IMG/VR virus record: IMGVR_UViG_3300009529_000005
Location: 1 to 36,613 of that record
Direction: 5' to 3' (one strand)
Source of the DNA: a virus
DNA: 36,613 nucleotides
A program made the position numbers and the translations under genes. This document shows, in pieces, positions 15,475 to 23,901 of this stretch (position 1 is its first letter; every line of letters starts with the position of its first letter). Below the pieces are notes generated by a model. The model searched no databases and had not been told where the DNA came from. It was given only the letters and a program-made list of their open reading frames with translations.

Positions 15475-15508
15475 ATTCTATAGGAGGCATAATCCTCCTA
15501 TGTAGAAT
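15475..15508 (+). other. Long inverted repeat in a 46-nt gap
   Basis: ATTCTA-T-AGGAGG pairs with CCTCCT-ATG-TAGAAT around CATAAT. No T-run follows, so it is not a standard terminator. A perfect AGGAGG is buried in the stem, and the next gene's real ribosome site (GGGAG at 15509-15513) lies just outside. It may be an mRNA processing or stability element. Confidence 0.55.
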
Positions 15509-15519
15509 GGGAGTATGTT

Positions 15520-15867
15520 ATGCCTCAATCAAACTTTATTTATCCACTAGAGATGCATTCTTTAGACGCAGGAACTATTGCTATTGATAGATGGGATGCA
15601 ATTAATATAGCCGGAATGGATGGAGAGTGTGTATATTTCACTATAAATAATAATTCTAGTTCTAATATTTTTATAAGTTGGAATGGTGATGATGATCATG
15701 AATATGTTACTTATTACAGTAAAATAACATTAAATCTACAGCTAAACTCATCGCCTCCTGGCTTTGTATCAAAGATAAAAAAATATACTACTTTTTTTGT
15801 AAGGGGTTATCCAGATCAAAATAATGGCAATATTGTTTTGAGTGGATATTTTAATAAAAGGATTTAA
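15520..15867 (+). CDS. Small beta-rich virion protein, paralog A
   Basis: A 115-residue protein. It shares with the next gene the phrases Y-P-L near the start, SWNGDDDHEYV/SFNGDDEHEYV, and a final LSGY(F/Y)NK. It is probably a tandem duplication. Alternating strands and lack of charged helices suggest a small jelly-roll-like appendage or fibre subunit. Function beyond virion association is unknown. Confidence 0.65.
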   Translation: MPQSNFIYPLEMHSLDAGTIAIDRWDAINIAGMDGECVYFTINNNSSSNIFISWNGDDDHEYVTYYSKITLNLQLNSSPPGFVSKIKKYTTFFVRGYPDQNNGNIVLSGYFNKRI

Positions 15868-15878
15868 AGGAGATTACT

Positions 15879-16223
15879 ATGTCAGTTCAACAAAATTGGG
15901 TGTATCCACTCATTTTAACTTCTGTAGATGCAGCAGGCATTACAGGTGCAACATGGGTAGCATTTGATGAAGATGGTATTGAAGGTTCTTGTTTTATGAT
16001 TCGAATAACAAATGATTCTGATACTGATGTATCTATAAGTTTTAATGGTGATGATGAACATGAATATGTTCCTTCAGGAGACACAATAGAAGTTAATTTT
16101 CAAGCAAATGCTTCTCCTCCTAACTATGTTGCTAAATTAAAAGAAGGAACAGTTATTTCTGTTCAAGGAGCAGCTGGACAAGGATTTATTTATCTTTCTG
16201 GTTATTATAATAAATTAGCATAA
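15879..16223 (+). CDS. Small beta-rich virion protein, paralog B
   Basis: A 114-residue product, a clear relative of the 15520 product: same length, the same DDEHEYV core at about residues 58-65, the same NASPP segment and the same LSGYYNK end. AAAGGAG precedes the ATG. The two genes differ strongly in sequence, so the duplication is old or the proteins have diversified under selection. Half copies of the palindromic unit lie at its stop codon. Confidence 0.65.
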   Translation: MSVQQNWVYPLILTSVDAAGITGATWVAFDEDGIEGSCFMIRITNDSDTDVSISFNGDDEHEYVPSGDTIEVNFQANASPPNYVAKLKEGTVISVQGAAGQGFIYLSGYYNKLA

Positions 16224-16238
16224 GTGTCACTGACACAA
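16222..16238 (+). repeat. Two facing half units of the palindrome family
   Basis: AAGTGTC (16222-16228) and GACACAA (16232-16238) are the right half of one unit and the left half of the next, separated by three bases. This keeps the 15-nt phase. They overlap the stop of the 15879 gene and run into AAAGGAG of the next. Confidence 0.55.
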
Positions 16239-16249
16239 AGGAGTTTGAG

Positions 16250-16594
16250 ATGAGTTATGGACATTCCGTACGATTATTGGCTGAGCCTTTAAGGTCTTTA
16301 GCTTTTGGAGCTATAGGTGCAGCATATATAGGGGTAGGAACAAGTATAGATAATCCAGCAAGAATGATATTAGTTCAAAATTTTACTGATGAAACATTAA
16401 TGTTTTCTTTTGATGGGGTAGAAGATCACTTTCCTCTTGTTGAATCAGCGCATTTAATTCTAGACATCGCAGGAAATAGAACAAGTGAATCTGGTTTCTA
16501 TCTAGCAGAAGGTCAACGCCTTTATGTAAAAGAAATATTAGTAACTCCTACGACTGGTTCTGTTTACTTAACCGTATTTTATGGTAAGAATTAA
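16250..16594 (+). CDS. Small beta-rich virion protein, paralog C (divergent)
   Basis: A 114-residue protein of the same length and order as the two previous genes. It keeps an NFTDETLMFSFDGVEDHFPL segment equivalent to the DDEHEYV core of its neighbours and ends SVYLTVFYGKN. I regard it as a third, more distant copy. AAAGGAG precedes the ATG. It is a probable tail or head appendage protein. Confidence 0.62.
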   Translation: MSYGHSVRLLAEPLRSLAFGAIGAAYIGVGTSIDNPARMILVQNFTDETLMFSFDGVEDHFPLVESAHLILDIAGNRTSESGFYLAEGQRLYVKEILVTPTTGSVYLTVFYGKN

Positions 16595-16640
16595 TTATGA
16601 AATCTGTAAAAGAGCGCATAATAGCGTCTAGGAGGGTGCC

Positions 16641-17615
16641 GTGTCCCAAATAACACAATTTATAGATTCTAATATTTTCATAAAAACGTTGACTGGTGAT
16701 GCTGGAGGAGCAGTTAGTCCTGATGCAGCTGGAAATACAGATTTAACTGGTGGAGCTTTTGTTACTGTTACTGGAACACCTGGTACAAACAGTTTAGAAA
16801 TTACATTAGCTGGAGCTATTGCTGGTTCATTTCCAACAGATGCTGGAATAGCAACTCCTGCAGCTAATACGTTAACTGTGGCTGGTGGAACAAATATAAA
16901 TACATCAGGAGCTGGATCAACAGTTACAATAAATTTAGATGGAACAATAACTTTAACTAGAGTAAATGCTACTACATTTGATACAAATATTGTAGCAGCT
17001 GGTCTTGAAATAACTGGTACAACAATATCTGCTGATGGTACTGATCCTAATATTGACATTAATATTAGTGCTAAGGGAGCAGGCCAGGTAATTATAAACG
17101 ATTTGAATCTAACTACTCCTCTTGCTATAGCATACGGTGGAACAAATGCTAATACTATGGCAACTACGTATGGTGTTAATTATTTTGATGGTACAAGAAT
17201 TGTTACAACGACAGCTGGAACAGCAACTCAAGTATTAACTTCTAATGGTGCTGGTGTAGCTCCTACATTTCAAATAATTCCTAAACAATTTACTTGGAAT
17301 TCAGTTGCAGGTACTACGCAAGCAATGGCAGTTGATAATGGATATATTACAGTAAATGCTGCATTAACAACATGTACATTACCAGATATAGCAGCTATTG
17401 GTAGTATAATACGGGTAACTGGTATTGGTGCAACTGGTTGGAAGATTGCTCAGAACGCTGGTGAAACAATATACTTTGGATCAGGTAATACTACAACTGG
17501 TGTAACTGGATATCTTCAGTCTACAGCAACAAGAGATTCAGTTGAACTTGTATGCGTAGTAGCTAATACTGACTGGAACGTGCTGAGCTCTCTTGGTAAT
17601 ATAACGGTATCATAA
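16641..17615 (+). CDS. Tail fibre/adhesin with tip module X
   Basis: A 324-residue protein with a GTG start (16641) preceded by AGGAGGG. The N-terminal half is Gly/Thr/Ala beta repeat, and its FPTDAGIATPAANTLTVAGG is nearly the same as a segment of the 12620 protein. The C-terminal module (about residues 215-324, FTWNSVAGTTQAMAVDNGYI to WNVLSSLGNITVS) recurs at the end of the 18214 protein with a different body, so it is an exchangeable tip. It is followed by an inserted HNH gene. Confidence 0.7.
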   Translation: MSQITQFIDSNIFIKTLTGDAGGAVSPDAAGNTDLTGGAFVTVTGTPGTNSLEITLAGAIAGSFPTDAGIATPAANTLTVAGGTNINTSGAGSTVTINLDGTITLTRVNATTFDTNIVAAGLEITGTTISADGTDPNIDINISAKGAGQVIINDLNLTTPLAIAYGGTNANTMATTYGVNYFDGTRIVTTTAGTATQVLTSNGAGVAPTFQIIPKQFTWNSVAGTTQAMAVDNGYITVNAALTTCTLPDIAAIGSIIRVTGIGATGWKIAQNAGETIYFGSGNTTTGVTGYLQSTATRDSVELVCVVANTDWNVLSSLGNITVS

Positions 17616-17634
17616 TTACTCCATCTTTTATATA

Positions 17635-17663
17635 ATAATAACCTAAAATAAAGGGTTATTATG
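17635..17663 (+). promoter_or_regulatory. Hairpin covering ribosome site and start codon of an HNH gene
   Basis: ATAATAACC (17635-17643) pairs with GGTTATTAT (17654-17662) around a 10-nt loop. The right arm includes the GG of the AAAGGG ribosome site and the AT of the ATG at 17661. The fold would block translation from read-through mRNA, a control style known for free-standing homing endonucleases of T-even phages. Confidence 0.55.
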
Positions 17664-18239
17664 AAAACATGTAAAGATTGTAAAATTGAGAAACCACTTA
17701 GTGAGTTTTATAAATACACAAAGAAAAACTGCTATAGAGGACGTTGTAAGAAATGTCATCAATTAAGGTTTTATAAGCCAAAGTATGGAAAACCAGGATT
17801 TAAGAAATGTCATACTCCATGGAATAAGGGTAATAGAGGAAATGGCGCATGCAGAGCATCGTACAAAAGTAAGGAATGGATAAAAAGTATTTTAAAAAGA
17901 GATAACTATATGTGCACAGAATGTTCTTCTTTCGAAAACCTTGTTGCTCATCATATTAAATCTTGGAATAAATTTTCTATGCTAAGGTTTGATTTTAATA
18001 ATGGTATAACATTATGTCATTCTTGTCATAGCAAACTACATAGAACAATGAATGGTTTCCAAAAAGGAAGAATTCCATGGAACAAAGGAGGGAAGTGGAA
18101 TAATGAAGTTAAAGAAAAGATTAGTAAAAAACTTAAAGGGAACAAATCTAAAGGAAAGCTTTTTAAAAAAGGACATGTCCCATGGAATAAGGGGCTTAAA
18201 TTAGGAGATAATGATGGCAACAAAAAATTCTATAAATAG
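17661..18239 (+). CDS. Free-standing HNH endonuclease with NUMOD3-like repeats
   Basis: A 192-residue protein. The N-terminal zinc finger is CKDCKIEKPLSEFYKY...CKKCH. The HNH core is at about residues 90-132 (CTECSSFENLVAHHIKSW, NGITLCHSCHSKLH). DNA-binding NUMOD3-like repeats follow (PWNKGNRGNG, RIPWNKGGKWNNEVKEKISK, HVPWNKGLKLG). It is a different HNH subfamily from the other two. Its last codons overlap the ribosome site and start of the 18214 fibre gene by 26 nt, so the insertion landed exactly at the junction of two fibre genes. Confidence 0.83.
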   Translation: MKTCKDCKIEKPLSEFYKYTKKNCYRGRCKKCHQLRFYKPKYGKPGFKKCHTPWNKGNRGNGACRASYKSKEWIKSILKRDNYMCTECSSFENLVAHHIKSWNKFSMLRFDFNNGITLCHSCHSKLHRTMNGFQKGRIPWNKGGKWNNEVKEKISKKLKGNKSKGKLFKKGHVPWNKGLKLGDNDGNKKFYK

Positions 18240-19290
18240 TAACATTCCAATTGAAGTTACTTTAGGTGGTACAGGAATAGTTTCTCCAACAGATCATGTT
18301 TTAATTGTTGGTTCTGGAGCTGCTGCAATGACTGAGTTAGGAGTTGGTACTACTAATAATGTGTTAACTGGTGTTACAGGAGCTGATCCTGCATGGGCAC
18401 AAGTTGATCTTGCTAGTATGATTACAGGAACATTGCCTGTTGGTAATGGCGGAACAGGATTGACTGCACCAACTGATCATTCTGTACTTGTAGGTTCTGG
18501 AGCTGGAAATATTACTCCACTTACAGTAGGAACTAATGGACAAGTTATAGTAGGTTCGACTGGCGCTGATCCTGTCTTTGCAAATATAAGTTCGACAGAT
18601 AGCTCAATAACTATAACAGAAGGTGCAGGGACGTTAGTAATTGAGGGCACAGCAGCTAGTGTTACACAGGTTGGCTCAGTTGAGTTAACTACAGATGCAG
18701 AAGCAATAGCTGGTGCTGACACAACTAGAGCAATTACTTCAGAAGCATTGAAAGCTAAGCTTGGTACGCAAACAGATCACGGTGTTCTTGTTGGATCTGG
18801 AACAGCAGCCGCAGTTACAGCATTAGCAGTTGGAACAGATGGACAGGTGCTTTTAGGTTCTACAGGTGCAGATCCAGTTTTTGCAACATTAACTTCTAGT
18901 GGAGGAACAATAACATTTACTCCTGGAGCTGGAACTTTGAATCTTGAGACAGCAGCAAGTGGTTTTGCTTGGTCTGAAGTTACTGGTACATCACAAGCAA
19001 TTGCAGTTGGTAATGGATATATTTTAAACAACGGTGCATTAGTGACGGCAACATTACCAGCAACTGCGGCAGTTGGAAGTTTGATTGAGATTGTAGGTAA
19101 AGGAGCTGGTGGTTGGTTAGTAGCACAGAACGCATCACAAACAATTCACTTTATTGGTTCTGATACAACAACTGGAGCTGGGGGATCGCTTGCTTCTACA
19201 AATAGATATGACTCAATATCGTTAGTTTGTATTACAGCAGATACGGATTTTGTAGTGAAGTCATCGGTTGGAAATATAACTGTTGTGTAA
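18214..19290 (+). CDS. Tail fibre/adhesin, GGTG repeat body with tip module X
   Basis: A 358-residue protein from the second of two adjacent ATGs, chosen because the paralog starts MATQNSIDTNKPI and this one MATKNSINSNIPI. Repeats of the type DHxVLVGSGxxxxxxLxVGTNGQV and STGADPVFA fill residues 15-240. The C-terminal module is the same tip as in the 16641 protein (AWSEVTGTSQAIAVGNGYIL to VVKSSVGNITVV). TAGGAG is the ribosome site. Its DNA is closely repeated in the next gene, so the pair is a hot spot for recombination. Confidence 0.7.
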   Translation: MATKNSINSNIPIEVTLGGTGIVSPTDHVLIVGSGAAAMTELGVGTTNNVLTGVTGADPAWAQVDLASMITGTLPVGNGGTGLTAPTDHSVLVGSGAGNITPLTVGTNGQVIVGSTGADPVFANISSTDSSITITEGAGTLVIEGTAASVTQVGSVELTTDAEAIAGADTTRAITSEALKAKLGTQTDHGVLVGSGTAAAVTALAVGTDGQVLLGSTGADPVFATLTSSGGTITFTPGAGTLNLETAASGFAWSEVTGTSQAIAVGNGYILNNGALVTATLPATAAVGSLIEIVGKGAGGWLVAQNASQTIHFIGSDTTTGAGGSLASTNRYDSISLVCITADTDFVVKSSVGNITVV

Positions 19291-19308
19291 TAAAGAAGGG
19301 AAAATAAT

Positions 19309-21072
19309 ATGGCTACACAAAATTCAATAGACACTAATAAGCCAATAGGTGTTGATGATGGTGGTACTGGAGCAGCAACGTTGACAGATCACGGAGTTCT
19401 TGTAGGCAGTGGAACTGGTGCTCTTACTGCGCTTGCAGTTGGTACTAATGGTCAAGTAGCTGTTGGTTCTACAGGTGCAGATCCGGTGTTTGCTACTATA
19501 GGTTCTACAGATGGATCTATAACTGTTACTGGTGGAGCAGGAACATTAGTGCTTGAAGGGACGGCTGCTTCTGTTACGCAGGTTGGATCAGTAGAATTGA
19601 CTACAGACGCAGAGGCTATTGCAGGTGCAGATACTACTAGAGCGGTTACAGCTGAGGCATTAAAAGCAAAGCTCGGCGCACAAACAGATCACGGTGTTCT
19701 TGTTGGTAGTGGAACAGCAGCGGCAGTTACAGCGCTTGCAGTTGGAACTGATGGTCAAGTTATATTAGGAAGTACTGGAGCAGATCCAGTTTTTGCTACG
19801 TTAACTTCTAGTGGTGGCACAGTAACATTTACTCCTGGAGCTGGAACATTGAATCTAGAAGCTGCTGGTGGTGGTGGAGCAAAAACTATAAATAATCAAA
19901 CTGGCACTACATATACATTGGCTTTATCTGATGCTGATAAATTTATAACATTTACAAACAGTGACTTAGTTACAGTAACAGTTCCAACAAATGCTTCAGT
20001 TGCATTTGATATAGGTACGGAAATAGGATTTCAACAAGGAGGAGATGGAAAGGTTTTCTTTTCAGGAGCTGTTCCTCCTACATTGCAAGCTCTTGGCAAT
20101 ATTTATGTGACTGATGATCAATATGCAGTTGGTTATATGATTAAAATTGATACTGATGTGTGGAGTTTATCAGGAGATTTTATTAGTACAGGATGGATCT
20201 TAAATGATACTGCACTTCCTTTCGCTAATAACGTATATGCACTCTTTTATGGAAATGGTGTATGGGTTGCCGGTACTTTTAATGGTTATATATTTACGGC
20301 GACTGATCCTGCAGGTACATGGACTAGTCGCTCTAATCCATTTTTCAGTAGTAATAATGACATTGAAGATATTTTTTATGGTAATAGCGTATGGGTTGCA
20401 GTAGGAGAGAGTAATAGATTAGCTACTGCTACAGATCCTACTAGTACATGGACAGGACGTATAAGTTCTTTTAGTGTCACTATTAATGGAGTTGCTTATG
20501 ATGGAAGTAGTTTATGGGTTGCAGTAGGTGATACAGCTGAACTAGCAACAGCTACAGATCCCACTAGTACATGGACACAACGCACAAGTTCATTTACAGC
20601 TGATAATATTAATGGAGTTGCTTATGGGAACGGAGTGTGGGTTGCAGTAGGTGCTGCTGGTAAGTTAGCTACAGCTACAGATCCTACAGGCACATGGACG
20701 CAACGTACGAGTTCTTTTAGTACAACTGAAATTTTTGGAGTTCATTATGGAAATGGCGTATGGGTTGCAGTAGGTGCTTCTGGTAAGTTAGCTACAGCTA
20801 CAGATCCTACAGGCACATGGACACAACGTACTACTACTGGTATTACTACTACTATTAAGAATGTTTTTTATGGTAATGGAATATGGGTTGCAGCTGGGTT
20901 TTCTGGAAGAATAATTACAACTACAGATCCTACTGGTACATGGACAAATACTGGTGCAAGTGTTTTTGGCGCTGATGATGTTTATGATGTTCATTATGCA
21001 GCTGGAGCTTCAATTTTTTGGGTTGCAGTTGGTGAGAATAATAGTAATGCAACGTCTTATTACCCTATTTAA
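19309..21072 (+). CDS. Tail adhesin: GGTG repeats, module Y and a seven-bladed beta-propeller
   Basis: A 587-residue protein. Residues 1-190 repeat the body of the 18214 protein. Residues 195-290 (INNQTGTTYTLALSDADKFI and so on) form module Y, also found at the C-terminus of the 21108 protein. From about residue 295 there are repeats of the form GNGVWVAVGxxGxLATATDPTGTWTQR. I count six DPxGTWT turns plus a closing strand, consistent with seven blades. A propeller at the fibre end suggests binding to a glycan or surface protein. AAGGGAA precedes the ATG. Confidence 0.72.
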   Translation: MATQNSIDTNKPIGVDDGGTGAATLTDHGVLVGSGTGALTALAVGTNGQVAVGSTGADPVFATIGSTDGSITVTGGAGTLVLEGTAASVTQVGSVELTTDAEAIAGADTTRAVTAEALKAKLGAQTDHGVLVGSGTAAAVTALAVGTDGQVILGSTGADPVFATLTSSGGTVTFTPGAGTLNLEAAGGGGAKTINNQTGTTYTLALSDADKFITFTNSDLVTVTVPTNASVAFDIGTEIGFQQGGDGKVFFSGAVPPTLQALGNIYVTDDQYAVGYMIKIDTDVWSLSGDFISTGWILNDTALPFANNVYALFYGNGVWVAGTFNGYIFTATDPAGTWTSRSNPFFSSNNDIEDIFYGNSVWVAVGESNRLATATDPTSTWTGRISSFSVTINGVAYDGSSLWVAVGDTAELATATDPTSTWTQRTSSFTADNINGVAYGNGVWVAVGAAGKLATATDPTGTWTQRTSSFSTTEIFGVHYGNGVWVAVGASGKLATATDPTGTWTQRTTTGITTTIKNVFYGNGIWVAAGFSGRIITTTDPTGTWTNTGASVFGADDVYDVHYAAGASIFWVAVGENNSNATSYYPI

Positions 21073-21107
21073 TATGGAATTTAAATTACCTTAAAAAAGG
21101 AGAGTAA

Positions 21108-23873
21108 ATGACTAAAAGAAGAACAGGAAATCCTTCGCTAGCTTATATGGGGGTAGAGGCATCTACTCCTCCTCAACTTGTTATGCATGATAGAGCACCG
21201 ACTGTAAGTGATTATGCTCAATACAATATTGGTCATATTTGGATAGAAGATGCAACGCCTCAGGTTGTATGGATGTTAACCAATAAAGACGCTCATCTTT
21301 CTACGTGGTTAAATTTAAGTTCTGGTGGTGCAGTAGGAACAATTACTCAGATTTTAGGTGGTGACAATATAAATATAGACAATGGTGTTGGGCCTGTTGC
21401 TACAGTAAATTTAGATGAATCTATTTTTCAGCCTGTTACGAGTGCTGATGGATTACAGGGATTATATGCGCTTGGTGGTGTTGATTTTTTACATAATTAC
21501 GGTACACATAACACTTTTTTAGGTGGTTCTGCTGGTAATAGAACATTAACTATATTATCAGCTACAGAGAATACTGGAGTTGGTTACCAAGTTTTATCTA
21601 GTTTAACTTCAGGTGAGTTGAACGTGGCCGTAGGTGATTCAAGTTTAGGTAATGTGACTACTGGTGAACGCAATACGGCTATAGGCCATGACGTGGCCGA
21701 TTCGCTGACTATAGGTGATGGAAATAGTGCTTTAGGTAGTGATAGTTTAGGTCAACTTGTTTCAGGTGATTACAATTTATCGCTAGGTATGCGCTCTGGA
21801 TTTAGTTATACGGGTGCGGAAAGCAACAATATTTTAATTGGTAATGAAGGAACGTTAGCAGAGTCTAATGTTATTCATATTGGTACTCAAGGAGTTGGTG
21901 ATCGTCAACAAGATACATGTTTTATAGCTGGTGTTTACCAATCAGTTGTTGGTGCAACAAATGAGATTATGTTTGTTGATGATGATGGACAACTTGGTTC
22001 GTCTACTGGAAATAATGGTGAGTTATTAATAGGAGCTACTGGTGCTTCTCCTGCATGGGCTAATCTTTTATCATCTGATGGCAGTGTTATCATTAATAAT
22101 GGAGTAAATTCTATAGATTTAACAGTTGGTGGTGCTCCTGGTGGTGGAGCTACTACATTCAATACAGATGTTGCTGGACCGGCAGTTGTATTGGGTAACG
22201 TTATTAACATTTTAGGTGATGGTGGTGTTATTCAGACTGATGGAACTGTTGCTAATACGGTAACTGTTGAATTTGTAGATGGTGGTAATGCTGGAGATTT
22301 ATTGATAGCAGGAGGAGGAGCTGGATCTGCATGGGCAACATTAACATCAACTGGTGGTTCTATAACTGTAACTCCTGGTGTAAATACGCTTAATATTGAG
22401 GCAGTTGGTGCTGGTGGTGGTGCAAATACATTTCATACTGATTCAGGTGATGGCATTGCTGTAGCTGGCACTATAAATGTTTATGGTGGTCTAAATATAA
22501 ACACTGAAGGAGCAGGACAAGATGTCACAATAAATCTAGATGAATCTATTTTTCAGCCTATTACTAATGCAGCTGGTACTGAAGGTCTTTATGCACTTGG
22601 TGGTTTAGATTTTTTACATAATTATGGAACTAACAATACCTTTACAGGAGAATCTGCTGGTAATAGAACACTTACAGTTTTAAGTGCAACTGATAATACA
22701 GGATTTGGATCGTACAGTTTAGATTCACTGACGACTGGTTCTGCTAATTCATTTTTAGGGTCTGATGCAGGTAGAGACATTACAACTGGTACAGATGATA
22801 GTGGTGTAGGATATGAGTGTTTAGCAAATATTACGTCTGCATATTACAATACAGGTCTAGGTAGTCAAGTTTTTAATGGAATTACTACAGGTTCTAATAA
22901 CATAGGCCTAGGTTTTATGGCGGGTTCAAGTTGCACTGTTAATGATTCTGACAATATTCTTATTGGGCACATTGGTAGTCCTGGATTAGATAATACGATA
23001 CGCATTGGTACGGATGGTGTTGGAGCTGGTCAGCAGGATGCGTGTTACATAGCTGGTGTTTATGGAGCTGCGTTAGGTGCAACGAATTATCCTGTTTTTG
23101 TTGATAATACTGGAAAAGTTGGTGTTGCTAATGGTGCTAATGGAGAAGTACTTATTGGAGGAGGAGCTGGTCCGGAATGGGCATCTCTAGCATCTGCAGA
23201 TGGAAGTATTACGATTACAACTGGTGTTAATACTATAGACCTATCGGCTCCAGCTGGTGATGTTACAACGGTTAATGGTGGATCTAATATAACCACTGTA
23301 AATCCAGGTGGTCCAGTTGTAACGGTTAATTTAGATAATGATGTTACCATTACTGGTGATTTTCAGGCTGCTGGCGGAACATTTACTGACCTTGGAAGAG
23401 GAGTAGTTCAAGCAGATGCTGTTGGAGAACTTTTTTCCAGTGAAGGAAGTAACGGACAGATATTAATTAGTTCTAGTGTTGGTCCTGTTTCATGGGTTAA
23501 TATTACTGAAGGTACTGGAATAACAGTTACGAATGCAGCAAACAGTATTACAATTTCTTCTACATCTTTAGCTATAAACGATCAAGTTGGAACAACGTAT
23601 ACATTAGTTTCTGATGATGCTGGTAAGGAAGTTAAGTGTACGAATGTAGCAGCTATTACTTTGACAGTTCTACCTAATGCATCTGTTGCGTTTCCTATAG
23701 GCACACAGATTATATTGGTTCAAGGAGGTGCTGGTGCGTTGACAGTAGCTGCTGGTGGTGGAGTAACAGTTAATTCAGCTGGTGGTCGTTTAACTATGTT
23801 TGAGCAATATTCTGCAGCGGCTTTAATAAAACAAGCCGTGAATTCGTGGTTACTTGCAGGGGATATTAGATAG
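21108..23873 (+). CDS. Large trimeric adhesin-like tail fibre with YadA-head-type repeats
   Basis: A 921-residue protein. The attachment module (residues 25-65, HDRAPTVSDYAQYNIGHIWI) is shared with the 12620 protein. Two long blocks (about 125-300 and 460-660) begin LYALGGVDFLHNYGT and carry head repeats of the kind NTAIGHDVADSLTIGDGNSA, like those of trimeric autotransporter heads. Each block ends CFIAGVYQSVVGATNEIMFV/CYIAGVYGAALGATNYPVFV. The C-terminus (from about 820) is module Y, as in the 19309 protein. The two blocks look like an internal duplication. AAGGAGAG precedes the ATG. Confidence 0.72.
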   Translation: MTKRRTGNPSLAYMGVEASTPPQLVMHDRAPTVSDYAQYNIGHIWIEDATPQVVWMLTNKDAHLSTWLNLSSGGAVGTITQILGGDNINIDNGVGPVATVNLDESIFQPVTSADGLQGLYALGGVDFLHNYGTHNTFLGGSAGNRTLTILSATENTGVGYQVLSSLTSGELNVAVGDSSLGNVTTGERNTAIGHDVADSLTIGDGNSALGSDSLGQLVSGDYNLSLGMRSGFSYTGAESNNILIGNEGTLAESNVIHIGTQGVGDRQQDTCFIAGVYQSVVGATNEIMFVDDDGQLGSSTGNNGELLIGATGASPAWANLLSSDGSVIINNGVNSIDLTVGGAPGGGATTFNTDVAGPAVVLGNVINILGDGGVIQTDGTVANTVTVEFVDGGNAGDLLIAGGGAGSAWATLTSTGGSITVTPGVNTLNIEAVGAGGGANTFHTDSGDGIAVAGTINVYGGLNINTEGAGQDVTINLDESIFQPITNAAGTEGLYALGGLDFLHNYGTNNTFTGESAGNRTLTVLSATDNTGFGSYSLDSLTTGSANSFLGSDAGRDITTGTDDSGVGYECLANITSAYYNTGLGSQVFNGITTGSNNIGLGFMAGSSCTVNDSDNILIGHIGSPGLDNTIRIGTDGVGAGQQDACYIAGVYGAALGATNYPVFVDNTGKVGVANGANGEVLIGGGAGPEWASLASADGSITITTGVNTIDLSAPAGDVTTVNGGSNITTVNPGGPVVTVNLDNDVTITGDFQAAGGTFTDLGRGVVQADAVGELFSSEGSNGQILISSSVGPVSWVNITEGTGITVTNAANSITISSTSLAINDQVGTTYTLVSDDAGKEVKCTNVAAITLTVLPNASVAFPIGTQIILVQGGAGALTVAAGGGVTVNSAGGRLTMFEQYSAAALIKQAVNSWLLAGDIR

Positions 23874-23901
23874 CTAGTAAATGCTTGACTGGAGACATAA
23901 A

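Noticed and set aside
12838-23350. Several long leftward ORFs rich in Pro, Val and Ala within fibre genes
   Set aside because: They are antisense shadows of Gly/Thr/Ala-coding repeats, with no ribosome sites.
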